A stretch of DNA of 64,000 bases, taken from contig NZ_CP151650.1 in the NCBI RefSeq assembly GCF_038397775.1, positions 6,343,001-6,407,000 on the forward strand, given 5' to 3'. Shown here piece after piece: positions 16,418 to 26,368 of the stretch; the first letter of the stretch is position 1; every line of letters begins with the position of its first letter. The position numbers were made by a program, and so were the translations under genes. This DNA comes from Pseudomonas sp. RC10. Its GTDB lineage: Bacteria; Pseudomonadota; Gammaproteobacteria; Pseudomonadales; Pseudomonadaceae. The notes beneath the pieces were generated by a model. It was not told the origin of the DNA. It worked only from the letters and a program-made list of their open reading frames with translations, and did not search any database.

Positions 16418-17629
16418 TCAGTGCACCAATTGATTGAGGTTGAGAATGGGCATCAGGATGGCCAGGACGATCATCAACACGAGGCCGCCCATGATGACCA
16501 GCATCGCCGGTTCGAACAGACTGACGATCAGCGCGATACTCGCGGCGAGACTTTTCTCCTGCTGTTGGGCGGCGCGTTCGAGCATGTGGTCCAGCTCACC
16601 CGCACGCTCTCCGCTGGCGATCATGTGCAACATCAAGGGCGGGATATCGCCCCCTCGCTCAAGGCTTCGAGTGAGGGTTTCGCCCTCGCGAACACGTCGG
16701 GCAACGTCCAGCATGCGTTCACGGATGGAGACGTTGCCAATCACCGCCGCTGAAACGTGCAGCGCATCCACCAAGGGCACAGCACTTTTGCCAAGAATCG
16801 CCAAGGTGCTGGCGAATCGCGCCGCCTCCATGGCTTTGATCACCCGCCCCATGACCGGCATTCGCAAAAACGCGCTGTGACAGCGCCGTTTCAGCTCAGG
16901 GTGCTGAAGACCCCATCGCGCCAGCATCGCCAGTCCCGCAAACAAGCCAATCAGCACACCGCCGTAATCCCTCAGCGCGGTACTGACAGCGATCAAGGCG
17001 TCGGTCAGAAGCGGCAGAGGCTGCCCGCTGTCGATGAAAACCTTTACGACGTCGGGGACCACGTACCCCAGCAGAAAGCCGACGATCGCCAGCGAAGCGC
17101 ACAACAGAATCGCCGGATAGACCAACGCGAGTTGGATCTTCTGTCGCGATAGCTGACGCGCTTCCGTATAGGACGCTAGCCGCTCCAGCACATGCCCCAA
17201 ATGGCCGGATCGCTCACCGGCCGCAACGGTTGCACGGTACAGATCGGGAAACGCACGTGGGTAAGCGCCAAGCGCCGACGCCAGGTCGTAGCCTTCCGTA
17301 ACCCGTGCTCGGATAGCTGCCACCAGTTGGCCGACCTGCCGCTTTTCGGCTTGAGCTTCTACGGCATGCAAGGCTTCTTCCAACGGCAACCCGGCTTGAA
17401 TCAAGGTCGACAGTTGCAAGGTCAAGAGTGTCAGATCGGCTGTGCTCAACCCCTGCCGTCGAACGGTCGGGCTGCCTGGCTGCGATGAAGCATTCGACGC
17501 GCAGACCCGCACGGGCAGCAACCCTTTATCCCGCAACAATTGCCGGGCATGCCGGGCGCTTTGGGCTTCCTGCTGACCCCGTTGACGACGGCCCGCTGAA
17601 TCGTGAGCTTCATAACTGAAAGAGGCCAT
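16418..17629 (-). CDS. gspF: Type II secretion inner-membrane platform protein GspF
   Basis: 403 residues with two repeated cytoplasmic bundles (about 70-165 and 270-375) and three membrane helices, the usual GspF/PilC layout. Recognisable segments are FPDLYRATVAAGERSGHL and its second-repeat partner MLHMIASGERAGELDHMLE. GspF couples ATP hydrolysis by GspE to pseudopilus growth. It starts 3 bp after gspE. The length is normal for the family. Confidence 0.93.
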   Translation of the reverse strand: MASFSYEAHDSAGRRQRGQQEAQSARHARQLLRDKGLLPVRVCASNASSQPGSPTVRRQGLSTADLTLLTLQLSTLIQAGLPLEEALHAVEAQAEKRQVGQLVAAIRARVTEGYDLASALGAYPRAFPDLYRATVAAGERSGHLGHVLERLASYTEARQLSRQKIQLALVYPAILLCASLAIVGFLLGYVVPDVVKVFIDSGQPLPLLTDALIAVSTALRDYGGVLIGLFAGLAMLARWGLQHPELKRRCHSAFLRMPVMGRVIKAMEAARFASTLAILGKSAVPLVDALHVSAAVIGNVSIRERMLDVARRVREGETLTRSLERGGDIPPLMLHMIASGERAGELDHMLERAAQQQEKSLAASIALIVSLFEPAMLVIMGGLVLMIVLAILMPILNLNQLVH

Positions 17630-17632
17630 CGC

Positions 17633-19099
17633 TCACCGCTCCTGCGTGACACGCAACAGCTCATCCAGGCTGGTGCGACCTTCGAGTACCAGCCGACGCC
17701 CGTCCTCGAACAGACTGCGCGAACGCTGCTGCGCTTCACCCGCCAACTCGGACTCGCTGGCGCCCCGGTGGATCATTTCCGCCAGCCGAGGCGTCACTGT
17801 GATCAGTTCGTAGATACCGACGCGTCCGCGATAACCTTGCCGACAGTGCTCGCAGCCCCTGGCCTTGAACAACTTGGGCGGCTGGTCCCGATCAATGCGC
17901 AAACGCTCACACGCCGCTTCGCTTGCGATTTCGGAAACCTTGCACTGATCGCACAACGTACGCAGCAGCCGTTGAGCGAGGACGCCCAGCAAGGACGACG
18001 CCAGCAGAAAAGCGTCGACGCCCATGTCCAGCAAGCGTGTCACTGCTCCCGCCGCGCTATTGGTGTGGAGGGTCGAGAGCACCAGGTGCCCGGTCAGAGA
18101 GGCCTGCACCGCGACCTGTGAAGTTTCCCGGTCGCGGATTTCTCCCACCATCACCACATCGGGGTCCTGCCGAAGAATGGCGCGCAACCCTTGTGCGAAG
18201 GTCATCTGCACCTTGGGATTGACGGGCGTCTGACCGATGCCCGGCAGGTGGTATTCGATGGGATCCTCAATGGTGAGGATGTTGCGCGTCTGGTCGTTCA
18301 GACAGGTCAGCGCGGCATAAAGGCTGGTCGTTTTTCCGGAGCCTGTTGGCCCGGTGACCAGAAAGATCCCATGAGGTCGCTTCAGGATCTGCTCGAACTG
18401 TGCCCGCGTATCATCCGGCATCCCGAGTGTCACCAGATCCAGACTGCCTTTGCCTTTGTCGAGCAGCCGCATGACGACACGCTCTCCATGGGCCGAAGGC
18501 AGCGTAGAGACCCGGACATCCACTTCTCGCCCTGCCAGACGCAAGGCCATGCGTCCATCTTGGGGGATGCGTTTCTCGGCAATGTCCAGCCTCGCCATGA
18601 CCTTGATTCGGGAAACCAGCAGGTTTGCCAGTTCTCGCCGTGGCTTGAGCACTTCACGTAACTGCCCGTCGACTCGAATCCGCACAGACAGGCAGTGTTC
18701 GAACGTCTCGAGGTGAACATCCGAAGCCTGCTCGCGCACGGCTTCACCCAGCACGGCATTGATCAGACGAATGATCGGGGCATCGCCTTCCTGCTCCAGC
18801 AGATCAGCGGTCTGCGGCAGTTGCTCGGCGATTTCCAGCAAATCCAGTTGACCGTCCAGCCCCTGAGCGACGTCTTCGACCCCGGTTTGGCCGTCGCTGT
18901 AAAGACGGGCAAGGGTCAATGCAAACGTTGCTTCGTCAAGCATTTGCCACTTCAACAAACGAGGACCGAGCAGACGTTGGGCCTCTGCGCAGGCCGTTAG
19001 AGGGGTGTCGGGCCGGATCGACAGCCACTCCGTGCCCTGATGCACCTCGTGCAGCACGCCGGCGCGGCGTGCAAAACCGAAAGGTAACGTCATGCTCAT
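17633..19099 (-). CDS. gspE: Type II secretion ATPase GspE
   Basis: 488 residues. Walker A is GPTGSGKTTS (about 250-259), the Asp box is LTIEDPIEYHLPG, Walker B is DPDVVMVGEIRD (about 312-323) and the His box is STLHTNSA. A tetracysteine zinc site is present (CDQC at 383-386 and CEHC at 416-419), as in most GspE proteins. The N-terminal domain about 1-100 would bind GspL. It powers pseudopilus extension. The gspD stop overlaps its start. A lower-mass family member is not suggested; length and motifs are complete. Confidence 0.95.
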   Translation of the reverse strand: MSMTLPFGFARRAGVLHEVHQGTEWLSIRPDTPLTACAEAQRLLGPRLLKWQMLDEATFALTLARLYSDGQTGVEDVAQGLDGQLDLLEIAEQLPQTADLLEQEGDAPIIRLINAVLGEAVREQASDVHLETFEHCLSVRIRVDGQLREVLKPRRELANLLVSRIKVMARLDIAEKRIPQDGRMALRLAGREVDVRVSTLPSAHGERVVMRLLDKGKGSLDLVTLGMPDDTRAQFEQILKRPHGIFLVTGPTGSGKTTSLYAALTCLNDQTRNILTIEDPIEYHLPGIGQTPVNPKVQMTFAQGLRAILRQDPDVVMVGEIRDRETSQVAVQASLTGHLVLSTLHTNSAAGAVTRLLDMGVDAFLLASSLLGVLAQRLLRTLCDQCKVSEIASEAACERLRIDRDQPPKLFKARGCEHCRQGYRGRVGIYELITVTPRLAEMIHRGASESELAGEAQQRSRSLFEDGRRLVLEGRTSLDELLRVTQER

Positions 19100-20994
19100 G
19101 GCTGGCCTCTTACGTCTCTGTCGGCATCAATGACAGGGGCGTCGGGTCGGTGATCGAACAGCTGCTTCACATCACGAGGCACCAAAAGCGAGTTAGCGCC
19201 TGTGCCGTCGCCCAGACTGCGTAGCAATTCATAGCGATCATCGGTGAGTGCGGTCAGCCCCGCGTTGCTGCGAACGATGGTTGGGCGCAAAAATATCATC
19301 AGGTTGGTTTTCTCTCGGGTATCGCTGGTCCAGCGAAACAAGGCGCCCAGCCATGGAATGCTGCGCAACATCGGCACGCCGCTTTCTCGGGTGCGGACGT
19401 TGTCCTTGATCAGCCCACCGATGACGATGACCTGGCCGTCGTCGGCGAGAATCGCGCTCTTCAGCGAGCGCTTGTTGATGACCAGGTCATTGAGGCCTTC
19501 AACCGAGCTGGCGATCTCCGAGTTTTCCTGCTCGACCTCCAGACGCAGCGTTTCGCCGTCGTTGATGTGAGGCCGAATCTTGAGCTTGATGCCAATGTCC
19601 TGACGGGTCACCGTCGTGTACGGATTCTCCGAACCGCTGCCAGGGGTCTGATAGGAGCCGCTCTTGAAAGGCACGTTCTGGCCAACGAGGATTTCGGCTT
19701 CCTGATTATCGAGCGTCAACAGGCTTGGCGTGGACAACACGTTGTTACGCGTATCACTTGCAAGGGCGTTGATGAGCACACTGAAGCGGTCGTTGCCTAG
19801 CTGCAACAGAGCCCCATCGGGCAAATTCACGTCCCCTGCCCCCAGTCCTGGAAGACCGATCCCGGCGCCGGGAAAATTGATTGCCCCAAGCCCTCCGCCT
19901 CTTTGCGCGCCCCACTGCACACCCAGCGCATTGGCGATGTCACCCGACACCTCGATGATTGCCGCGTGGATCAACACCTGCGAGCGAGGCTGGTCGAGCT
20001 GCCGAACCACCTGCTCCAGCGTGCGGAGGTGGGAGGGTTGAGCGATCATGACCAAAGCGTTTTGGCTCACGTCGGATTTGACCGTCGCTTTGTACTCGGA
20101 TGCGGTGCCAGGCTCACCTTGCTGGTCAGGCGCAATGCCGTCCAGCACCTCTGCCAGCTGTCGAGCGTCGCTGTGGCGAAGCCGAATCACCTTCGCATTG
20201 TCACCATTTACCGAAGCGGGCGTGTCCAGGTCTCGGGCCAATGCACCCAGACGCTGTCGGACCGTGGCACTCCCCACAAGTACCAGACGGTTATGACCCA
20301 CATCCGGGATCACAACAGCCCCGCTCTCTGCCCCTCGCTTGCCCAAGGATTGCTCAATGACGCGGGCCAGAGGCTCGGCAAGGGCGTGCTGCAACTGTAC
20401 GACCAGATGTCCGTTGCTCTCACCAGCGTCCAATTGACGGACGATGCCCTTGATGCGCCGCACGTTGCCTGCCGCATCGGTCATGACCAACGCGTTGCTC
20501 GACGCGGAAGGCCCTACGTAACCATTGGCTGAAACCAGCGGACGCAGCAGTGTCGAAAGGTCGGCCGCGCTGGTGTTACTCAATGCGAATACCTCGGTGA
20601 CGAACTGTTCATTCTGGGCATCGCGAGTATCGGCCTCGCTGGCGCGTGTCTTTCCCTCGGCAACCGGGGTGATCAGGATGCGCTCGCCCTGATCAATGAC
20701 CGTGAAGTGGTGAGCATCCAGCACGGAGTAGAACAGCCTGCGCACGGCCTCTCGATCCAGTGCCTGTTCGGACATAACAGTGATGCGCCCTTGCACGCGC
20801 GGATCGAGCACGATCGTCGCGCCCAGAATGACTGACATCTCTCGCACCACATCTCGCAAATCGGCGTCGTTCATCGCCAACTGCCAAGAGGGTTCGCTGG
20901 CCATCGCAACGTTCGGAATCCTGAGTTCCGAGAGGAACAGCACGACGCAGAGCAGCCATATGTACCAACCTGGCGGGGCATACAGGCGCCTCAT
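19096..20994 (-). CDS. gspD: Type II secretion secretin GspD
   Basis: 632 residues. A signal peptide (LLCVVLFLSELRIPNVAMA) leads to N0 (about 35-110), repeated N1-N3 domains and the secretin beta-barrel (about 360-600). Secretin signatures seen are VQWGAQRGGGLGAINFPGAG, LLTLDNQEAEILVGQNVPF and SIPWLGALFRW. It forms the outer-membrane channel. The N-terminus is not a lipoprotein, and no pilotin gene is adjacent. It is distinct from the PilQ secretin at 34574. Confidence 0.93.
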   Translation of the reverse strand: MRRLYAPPGWYIWLLCVVLFLSELRIPNVAMASEPSWQLAMNDADLRDVVREMSVILGATIVLDPRVQGRITVMSEQALDREAVRRLFYSVLDAHHFTVIDQGERILITPVAEGKTRASEADTRDAQNEQFVTEVFALSNTSAADLSTLLRPLVSANGYVGPSASSNALVMTDAAGNVRRIKGIVRQLDAGESNGHLVVQLQHALAEPLARVIEQSLGKRGAESGAVVIPDVGHNRLVLVGSATVRQRLGALARDLDTPASVNGDNAKVIRLRHSDARQLAEVLDGIAPDQQGEPGTASEYKATVKSDVSQNALVMIAQPSHLRTLEQVVRQLDQPRSQVLIHAAIIEVSGDIANALGVQWGAQRGGGLGAINFPGAGIGLPGLGAGDVNLPDGALLQLGNDRFSVLINALASDTRNNVLSTPSLLTLDNQEAEILVGQNVPFKSGSYQTPGSGSENPYTTVTRQDIGIKLKIRPHINDGETLRLEVEQENSEIASSVEGLNDLVINKRSLKSAILADDGQVIVIGGLIKDNVRTRESGVPMLRSIPWLGALFRWTSDTREKTNLMIFLRPTIVRSNAGLTALTDDRYELLRSLGDGTGANSLLVPRDVKQLFDHRPDAPVIDADRDVRGQP

Positions 20995-21524
20995 TGCGAT
21001 TCGGACATCGCAGTAGTCGGTTTGAAATGCACAAGCGCCGTTGACTTGGGGTCGGCGGTCGTGACCAGCGTTGCAGAGCCACTTACCGATAACGGCAGGA
21101 ACGTATCAACGCCCCGGTTTGACAGCAGAACGCGACCGGGCTCGATTCGTTGCAATACGCTGCCCCCTGGCAGGCGGTCGCCGAGACGGTAGCGGCTATC
21201 CTGGCCCGCAACAGTCAGCAGAGCTGTAGACGATCCGTTTGAAGCCATGAACAGGCCACGCACGGTCGCTGACTCCGGACTTTGCCGAAGCCTGCCATCT
21301 GCCTGGAATCCCATGGAAGTTAACAGCGCACCTGCACTTACAGGGCCGACCGGCGTGGTACTCGGAGACTTTTCGCGCAGCACTGGTGGAACTTTCGCCA
21401 ACTCTGCGCGAACAGCCTTTTCATCTAACACGAAATAAAACCCAGACCCAGCAAGTGTGGCGAGGCACAAAATAGTTACGCCATGGAAACGTGTAAACGA
21501 CTTCACGAGCGCTATCCAACTCAT
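20991..21524 (-). CDS. gspC: Type II secretion protein GspC, short form
   Basis: 177 residues from the ATG at 21524 (MSWIALVKSF); a GTG at 21560 would add 12. One membrane helix (GVTILCLATLAGSGFYFVL, about 13-31) is followed by a linker and a homology-region domain (LRQSPESATVRGLFMASN to RIEPGRVLLSNRG) that contacts GspD. The protein stops about 30 residues after that domain, so the PDZ or coiled-coil segment normally found at the C-terminus of GspC is missing. The stop overlaps gspD by ATGA. The LPMO gene ends 66 bp upstream on the same strand. Confidence 0.82.
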   Translation of the reverse strand: MSWIALVKSFTRFHGVTILCLATLAGSGFYFVLDEKAVRAELAKVPPVLREKSPSTTPVGPVSAGALLTSMGFQADGRLRQSPESATVRGLFMASNGSSTALLTVAGQDSRYRLGDRLPGGSVLQRIEPGRVLLSNRGVDTFLPLSVSGSATLVTTADPKSTALVHFKPTTAMSESQ

Positions 21525-21590
21525 CACATCAATGCCCAAAACGGTCACTTGAAGCAGCACAATGTCGCCGCTCCAAGTGCCGGCCGTTAT

Positions 21591-23042
21591 TTATTGAAGT
21601 ATCCAGGCATCTTGCCAATCAGAGCCCGATCCTGGTTCAAAATGATGTGGACTTTGGGCGCACCACCCGGAAGCCGGGAACGGTTTGCACTCATAAACGT
21701 TGCCATCCGCTGGCTGTAGAACGGTGGTGCCCGCCGTGTACGTTTCCATGCCCTGTGGATAAATGGCGTCGTAGTCCTGACCGCCCCCTTCTCCTGATAA
21801 CGTCAGCCCCCCAAGGGCCTGGCGGCTGGTACGCCCATCAGGCGTCACGCCAATCAGTTTGATTTGATGGTCGCCGGGCGCGCTGCGCAGGTCGATGTTG
21901 ATCGTTGTGCTGCCCGGTGTCAGGACTTGGGCTGCGGCCCCCACTGATTTATGGCTGGAGTCGAAAACCGTGGCCTCGACGTTCATCGTGCGGTTTCCGG
22001 TCACCACGAGCGGCAACGTTGCTCGGCCTTTCACCAGTTCGAGATCCTGCCCGACAGGCTGAATGGCCAGTTCTGCTTGCGCATCTTCTATTAGGTCCAT
22101 GTGTAGCTCGTAGCGGTTCACTCCGCTTTCCTGCTTGGCGTAGAGCGTGTTCGTCCCTTTGATCGGTGCAATGACGCCGTCGTCACCACGTACGCCAGCG
22201 CGCACCAGGGTGTGGGCGTCGTTGATTTGACTGGCCAGCTTGAATGACCAGTTTTCGGGCTTCCCTTCGTCCTCGTCAGCGATACTCACCTGTGAGCTGA
22301 ATTCGGCGCTTTCGCCCTCTCCCATCAACGCCCGCGCTTTGACCTTGTCGCCGACCCACAAAGTGTCGCGGGGAGTAATGTTGCCGACGGGACGCCAGCC
22401 GTCCGGGGTTTCGGCCTCGGCGACGATGTCCACGTCAACCACGTTGTGGAACGCGCCGGGCGTGTCGTGCACGGTCCACAACCCAAGAATGACATGGTGG
22501 CCGCTGCGGTCAGCCGGAATCTGGCAGGAATGCTTTTCGCGCGCGGGGCCCTCGCTTCCCTGCGGACTGTCAGTCGGCAAGCGGCCGCCCGCATCGATCA
22601 CGCAGAAGGGCGTCAAATCAAATGAGTTGCGAGTGAGCTCGGCGTTGGGGTTCCAGCCGTTTTGGGTGATGAAATATTCGTACTTCGTCGCCGGATGAGT
22701 CGCTTTGTAGTACCAATCGAAAGCGACCGTTCGATCTTTGATCTCGGTTTTGTGCCATCGCGTAGCGGACTGGACATCCAGGGCAGCAAATTGCGACAAG
22801 GCGCCACTGGCGATTTTGCCGTCGGGTACGCCGGTGGCAGGAAAACCTTTCGCGGTTTCTCCCACGCTTTGAGGTTCGTACTGAGCGCCGCCACAATCCT
22901 TGTTCAACCCTTTCTGGCAGGCGAATGCCCGGGAAGGAGGATCATTCAAATAGCCATGGGCAATGGCGTGCTGGGGGGTTAGCAATGAAAAGGTGAGAGC
23001 GAGGGACGATGCCCCGGCTGATAAAGCGGTGAGTCTGGACAT
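21591..23042 (-). CDS. GbpA-like AA10 lytic polysaccharide monooxygenase, chitin-binding
   Basis: 483-residue secreted copper enzyme. The signal peptide ends AIA/HGY, so the mature protein starts with His29, the first copper ligand. His116 (KATHPATKYEYFIT) is the second ligand of the histidine brace, and AFHNVVDVDI (from residue 197) supplies the axial Phe. Middle GbpA-type domains (about 215-420) follow, and the last 60 residues (CKPFPASGWCAQ, HHFEPGSGSDW) form a chitin-binding module. The family oxidises chitin chains, and relatives such as CbpD and GbpA leave the cell through type II secretion. It lies directly upstream of gspC on the same strand. Confidence 0.93.
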   Translation of the reverse strand: MSRLTALSAGASSLALTFSLLTPQHAIAHGYLNDPPSRAFACQKGLNKDCGGAQYEPQSVGETAKGFPATGVPDGKIASGALSQFAALDVQSATRWHKTEIKDRTVAFDWYYKATHPATKYEYFITQNGWNPNAELTRNSFDLTPFCVIDAGGRLPTDSPQGSEGPAREKHSCQIPADRSGHHVILGLWTVHDTPGAFHNVVDVDIVAEAETPDGWRPVGNITPRDTLWVGDKVKARALMGEGESAEFSSQVSIADEDEGKPENWSFKLASQINDAHTLVRAGVRGDDGVIAPIKGTNTLYAKQESGVNRYELHMDLIEDAQAELAIQPVGQDLELVKGRATLPLVVTGNRTMNVEATVFDSSHKSVGAAAQVLTPGSTTINIDLRSAPGDHQIKLIGVTPDGRTSRQALGGLTLSGEGGGQDYDAIYPQGMETYTAGTTVLQPADGNVYECKPFPASGWCAQSPHHFEPGSGSDWQDAWILQ

Positions 23043-23152
23043 TACTGATACATCCTGTTTTCTGTCTTACAGAACTTTCCATGGAACAGCCACGCCCTTG
23101 CTGGACTCAGCTGTAACTTAGCCATCTTGTGAGCTCGCTTCATCGTGCCCAT
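23042..23152 (-). CDS. Candidate 36-residue leader peptide ORF overlapping the LPMO start
   Basis: An ORF starting at the ATG at 23152 (MGTMKRAHKMAKLQLSPA...), with AAAGGAGATGG immediately upstream, ends in TAA at 23042-23044. That stop overlaps the LPMO ATG as TAATG. A second in-frame ATG is at 23143. The peptide is basic (about nine Lys/Arg) and has a single Cys. The LPMO gene's own ribosome binding site is weak (AGGA about 10 bp from the ATG), so its translation may depend on the leader. No homologue is recognised. It could equally be a chance ORF with a fortuitous ribosome binding site. Confidence 0.45.
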   Translation of the reverse strand: MGTMKRAHKMAKLQLSPARAWLFHGKFCKTENRMYQ

Positions 23153-23350
23153 CCATCTCCTTTCATCGAAAACGACAACAGGTATATAAGCGAGTGAATC
23201 AATGACAGGCGACACAAAGTCTACGTCAACAAAATTTTATAGATGTAGGAAGCATCCCTGCCGACATGAGTGACTTTTCGCTAATTTGCTACAGGCAAGT
23301 TACCAAACACTTTGAATATGCTTTCAAATGCAGATACAAAATGCAGAAAC
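23153..23350 (-). promoter_or_regulatory. AT-rich upstream region of the LPMO-gsp operon
   Basis: About 200 bp clearly poorer in GC than the neighbours. TATATA at 23183-23188 is a possible -10 for transcription towards the LPMO gene, but no convincing -35 sits at 16-18 bp. No other gene or repeat is seen between the leader ORF and the hemE terminator. Confidence 0.35.
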
Positions 23351-23377
23351 AAAAACGCCCGGCATTACCGGGCGTTT
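23351..23377 (-). terminator. Rho-independent terminator of hemE
   Basis: Perfect inverted repeat AAAACGCCCGG-cattA-CCGGGCGTTTT. It begins 18 bp beyond the hemE stop and has T-runs in both directions, so it also separates hemE from the LPMO operon upstream region. Confidence 0.9.
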
Positions 23378-23395
23378 TGATATTTGTGTATCGAT

Positions 23396-24460
23396 TTACC
23401 GATGATACTGCGCCGACAACTCATGCACTGCGTTGATGAACGCGCCTGCATTGGCCGGGTCGACCTCAGGGGTGATGCCGTGGCCGAGGTTGAAGACATG
23501 GCCGGTGCCGCTGCCGTAGCTGTTGAGGATGTTGGCGACTTCCTGGCGGATGGCCTGGGGGTTGGCGTAGAGGACGGTGGGGTCCATGTTGCCTTGCAGG
23601 GCAACTTTGCTGCCGACGCGACGGCGGGCTTCGCCAATATCGCAGGTCCAGTCCAGGCCCAGCGCATCGGCCCCTGCGTCAGCGATGCTTTCCAGCCACA
23701 GGCCGCCGCCTTTGGTGAAAAGGATCACCGGGACTTTTCGACCGTCGTGTTCGCGGATCAGGCCGCTGACGATCTTGCGCATGTAGGCCAGGGAGAATTC
23801 TTGGTACGCCGCCGCCGAGAGGCTGCCGCCCCAGCTGTCGAAAATCTGCACGGCCTGAGCGCCCGCCAGAATCTGGCCGTTGAGGTACGCGGTGACCGAC
23901 TGCGCCAGCTTGTCCAGCAGCAGGTGCATGGCTTGCGGGTTGTCGTAGAGCATGGCCTTGGATTTGCGGAAGTCCTTGGACGAGCCGCCTTCGACCATGT
24001 AAGTCGCGAGGGTCCACGGGCTGCCGGAGAAGCCGATCAACGGCACGCGGCCATTCAGCTCGCGGCGAATGGTGCTGACCGCGTCCATGACGTAGCCCAG
24101 GTCTTTCTGCGCGTCCGGGATCGGCAGCGCTTCGATGTCGGCCAGGGTGCTGACGGTCTTCTTGAAACGCGGGCCTTCGCCGGTCTCGAAGTACAGGCCA
24201 AGGCCCATGGCGTCGGGCACGGTGAGGATGTCGGAGAACAGGATCGCGGCGTCGAGCGGGTAACGCTCAAGCGGTTGCAGGGTGACTTCACAGGCGAACG
24301 CCGGGTTCATGCACAGGCTCATGAAATCCCCGGCCTTGGCGCGACTGGCGCGGTATTCCGGGAGATAGCGACCGGCCTGACGCATCATCCATACCGGCGT
24401 GACGTCAACGGGTTGCTTGAGCAGGGCGCGAAGGAAACGGTCGTTCTTCAGGGCAGTCAT
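23396..24460 (-). CDS. hemE: Uroporphyrinogen decarboxylase
   Basis: 354 residues, full length. It converts uroporphyrinogen III to coproporphyrinogen III in haem synthesis in the cytoplasm. The N-terminal family signature [16 protein letters not shown] (about 21-36) carries the substrate-binding Arg residues, and the second signature [16 protein letters not shown] (about 143-158) is present, as is the catalytic Asp in [16 protein letters not shown]. It has its own terminators on both sides and stands alone between the LPMO operon and gltD, as in other Pseudomonas. Confidence 0.96.
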   Translation of the reverse strand: MTALKNDRFLRALLKQPVDVTPVWMMRQAGRYLPEYRASRAKAGDFMSLCMNPAFACEVTLQPLERYPLDAAILFSDILTVPDAMGLGLYFETGEGPRFKKTVSTLADIEALPIPDAQKDLGYVMDAVSTIRRELNGRVPLIGFSGSPWTLATYMVEGGSSKDFRKSKAMLYDNPQAMHLLLDKLAQSVTAYLNGQILAGAQAVQIFDSWGGSLSAAAYQEFSLAYMRKIVSGLIREHDGRKVPVILFTKGGGLWLESIADAGADALGLDWTCDIGEARRRVGSKVALQGNMDPTVLYANPQAIRQEVANILNSYGSGTGHVFNLGHGITPEVDPANAGAFINAVHELSAQYHR

Positions 24461-24505
24461 GGCAGGATCCGGGAAAAAAGTGCGGGCATTTTCTCAGACA
24501 CCAAC

Positions 24506-24538
24506 GCAAAAGGCACGGTAAGTACCGTGCCTTTTGTC
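24506..24538 (-). terminator. Terminator between gltD and hemE
   Basis: Inverted repeat AAAAGGCACGGTA-agT-ACCGTGCCTTTT with T-rich flanks on both sides, 45 bp upstream of the hemE start. It would end gltD transcripts coming from the right. Confidence 0.85.
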
Positions 24539-24565
24539 TATGGGGGCGATTTGTCGCACAAAAAC

Positions 24566-24830
24566 AGCTACAAGCCAGAAGAGCAGCCTCAAGTTATCAG
24601 CTTCAAGCCACAAGTAAAAGCTAGACCGCGTTCATCTTGAGGCTTGCAACCTGTCTCTGAACTGCAGCAATAAGCCACAAGCCTCAAGTAAAAGCCGGAC
24701 CACTTTCAACGTGAAGCCTGCAACCTGTCTCTGAGCTGCTTTGATTCTGCCGCCGCAAGCTTCAAGCCCTGAGCGGCTAGCCGAGGCCAACCGTGTCTAC
24801 TTGTAGCTTGCGGCTTGAAGCTTGCAGCTG
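24566..24830. repeat. Tandem AGCTTCAAGC-type repeat region downstream of gltD
   Basis: This non-coding stretch is built from repeats. Two 62-bp units (24604-24665 and 24678-24739) match at about 50 positions, sharing TAAAAGC and TGCAACCTGTCTCTGA, with a 74-bp period. Palindromic words of the AGCTTCAAGC/GCTTGAAGCT kind follow, including TAGCTTGCGGCTTGAAGCTT at 24804-24823, which recurs at 26332. No gene is apparent. Confidence 0.8.
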
Positions 24831-26252
<1,422 letters not shown>

Positions 26253-26265
26253 TCAAACCTCTGGT

Positions 26266-26366
26266 CGCAGCTTCAAGCGACGAGCTTCAAGCTGCAAGAA
26301 TCATGTTTCGCAGGCACTCGCGCACTGCCGTTAGCTTGCGGCTTGAAGCTTCGCCGCTTGCAGCTG
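26266..26366. repeat. AGCTTCAAGC-type palindromic repeat between gltB and gltD
   Basis: GCAGCTTCAAGC at 26268 and GAGCTTCAAGCTGCAAG at 26283 are followed, after 32 bp, by the complement words TAGCTTGCGGCTTGAAGCTT (26332-26351) and CTTGCAGCTG. The whole can fold into a long hairpin. The 20-bp word is identical to one at 24804-24823 on the other side of gltD. Confidence 0.8.
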
Positions 26367-26368
26367 CT

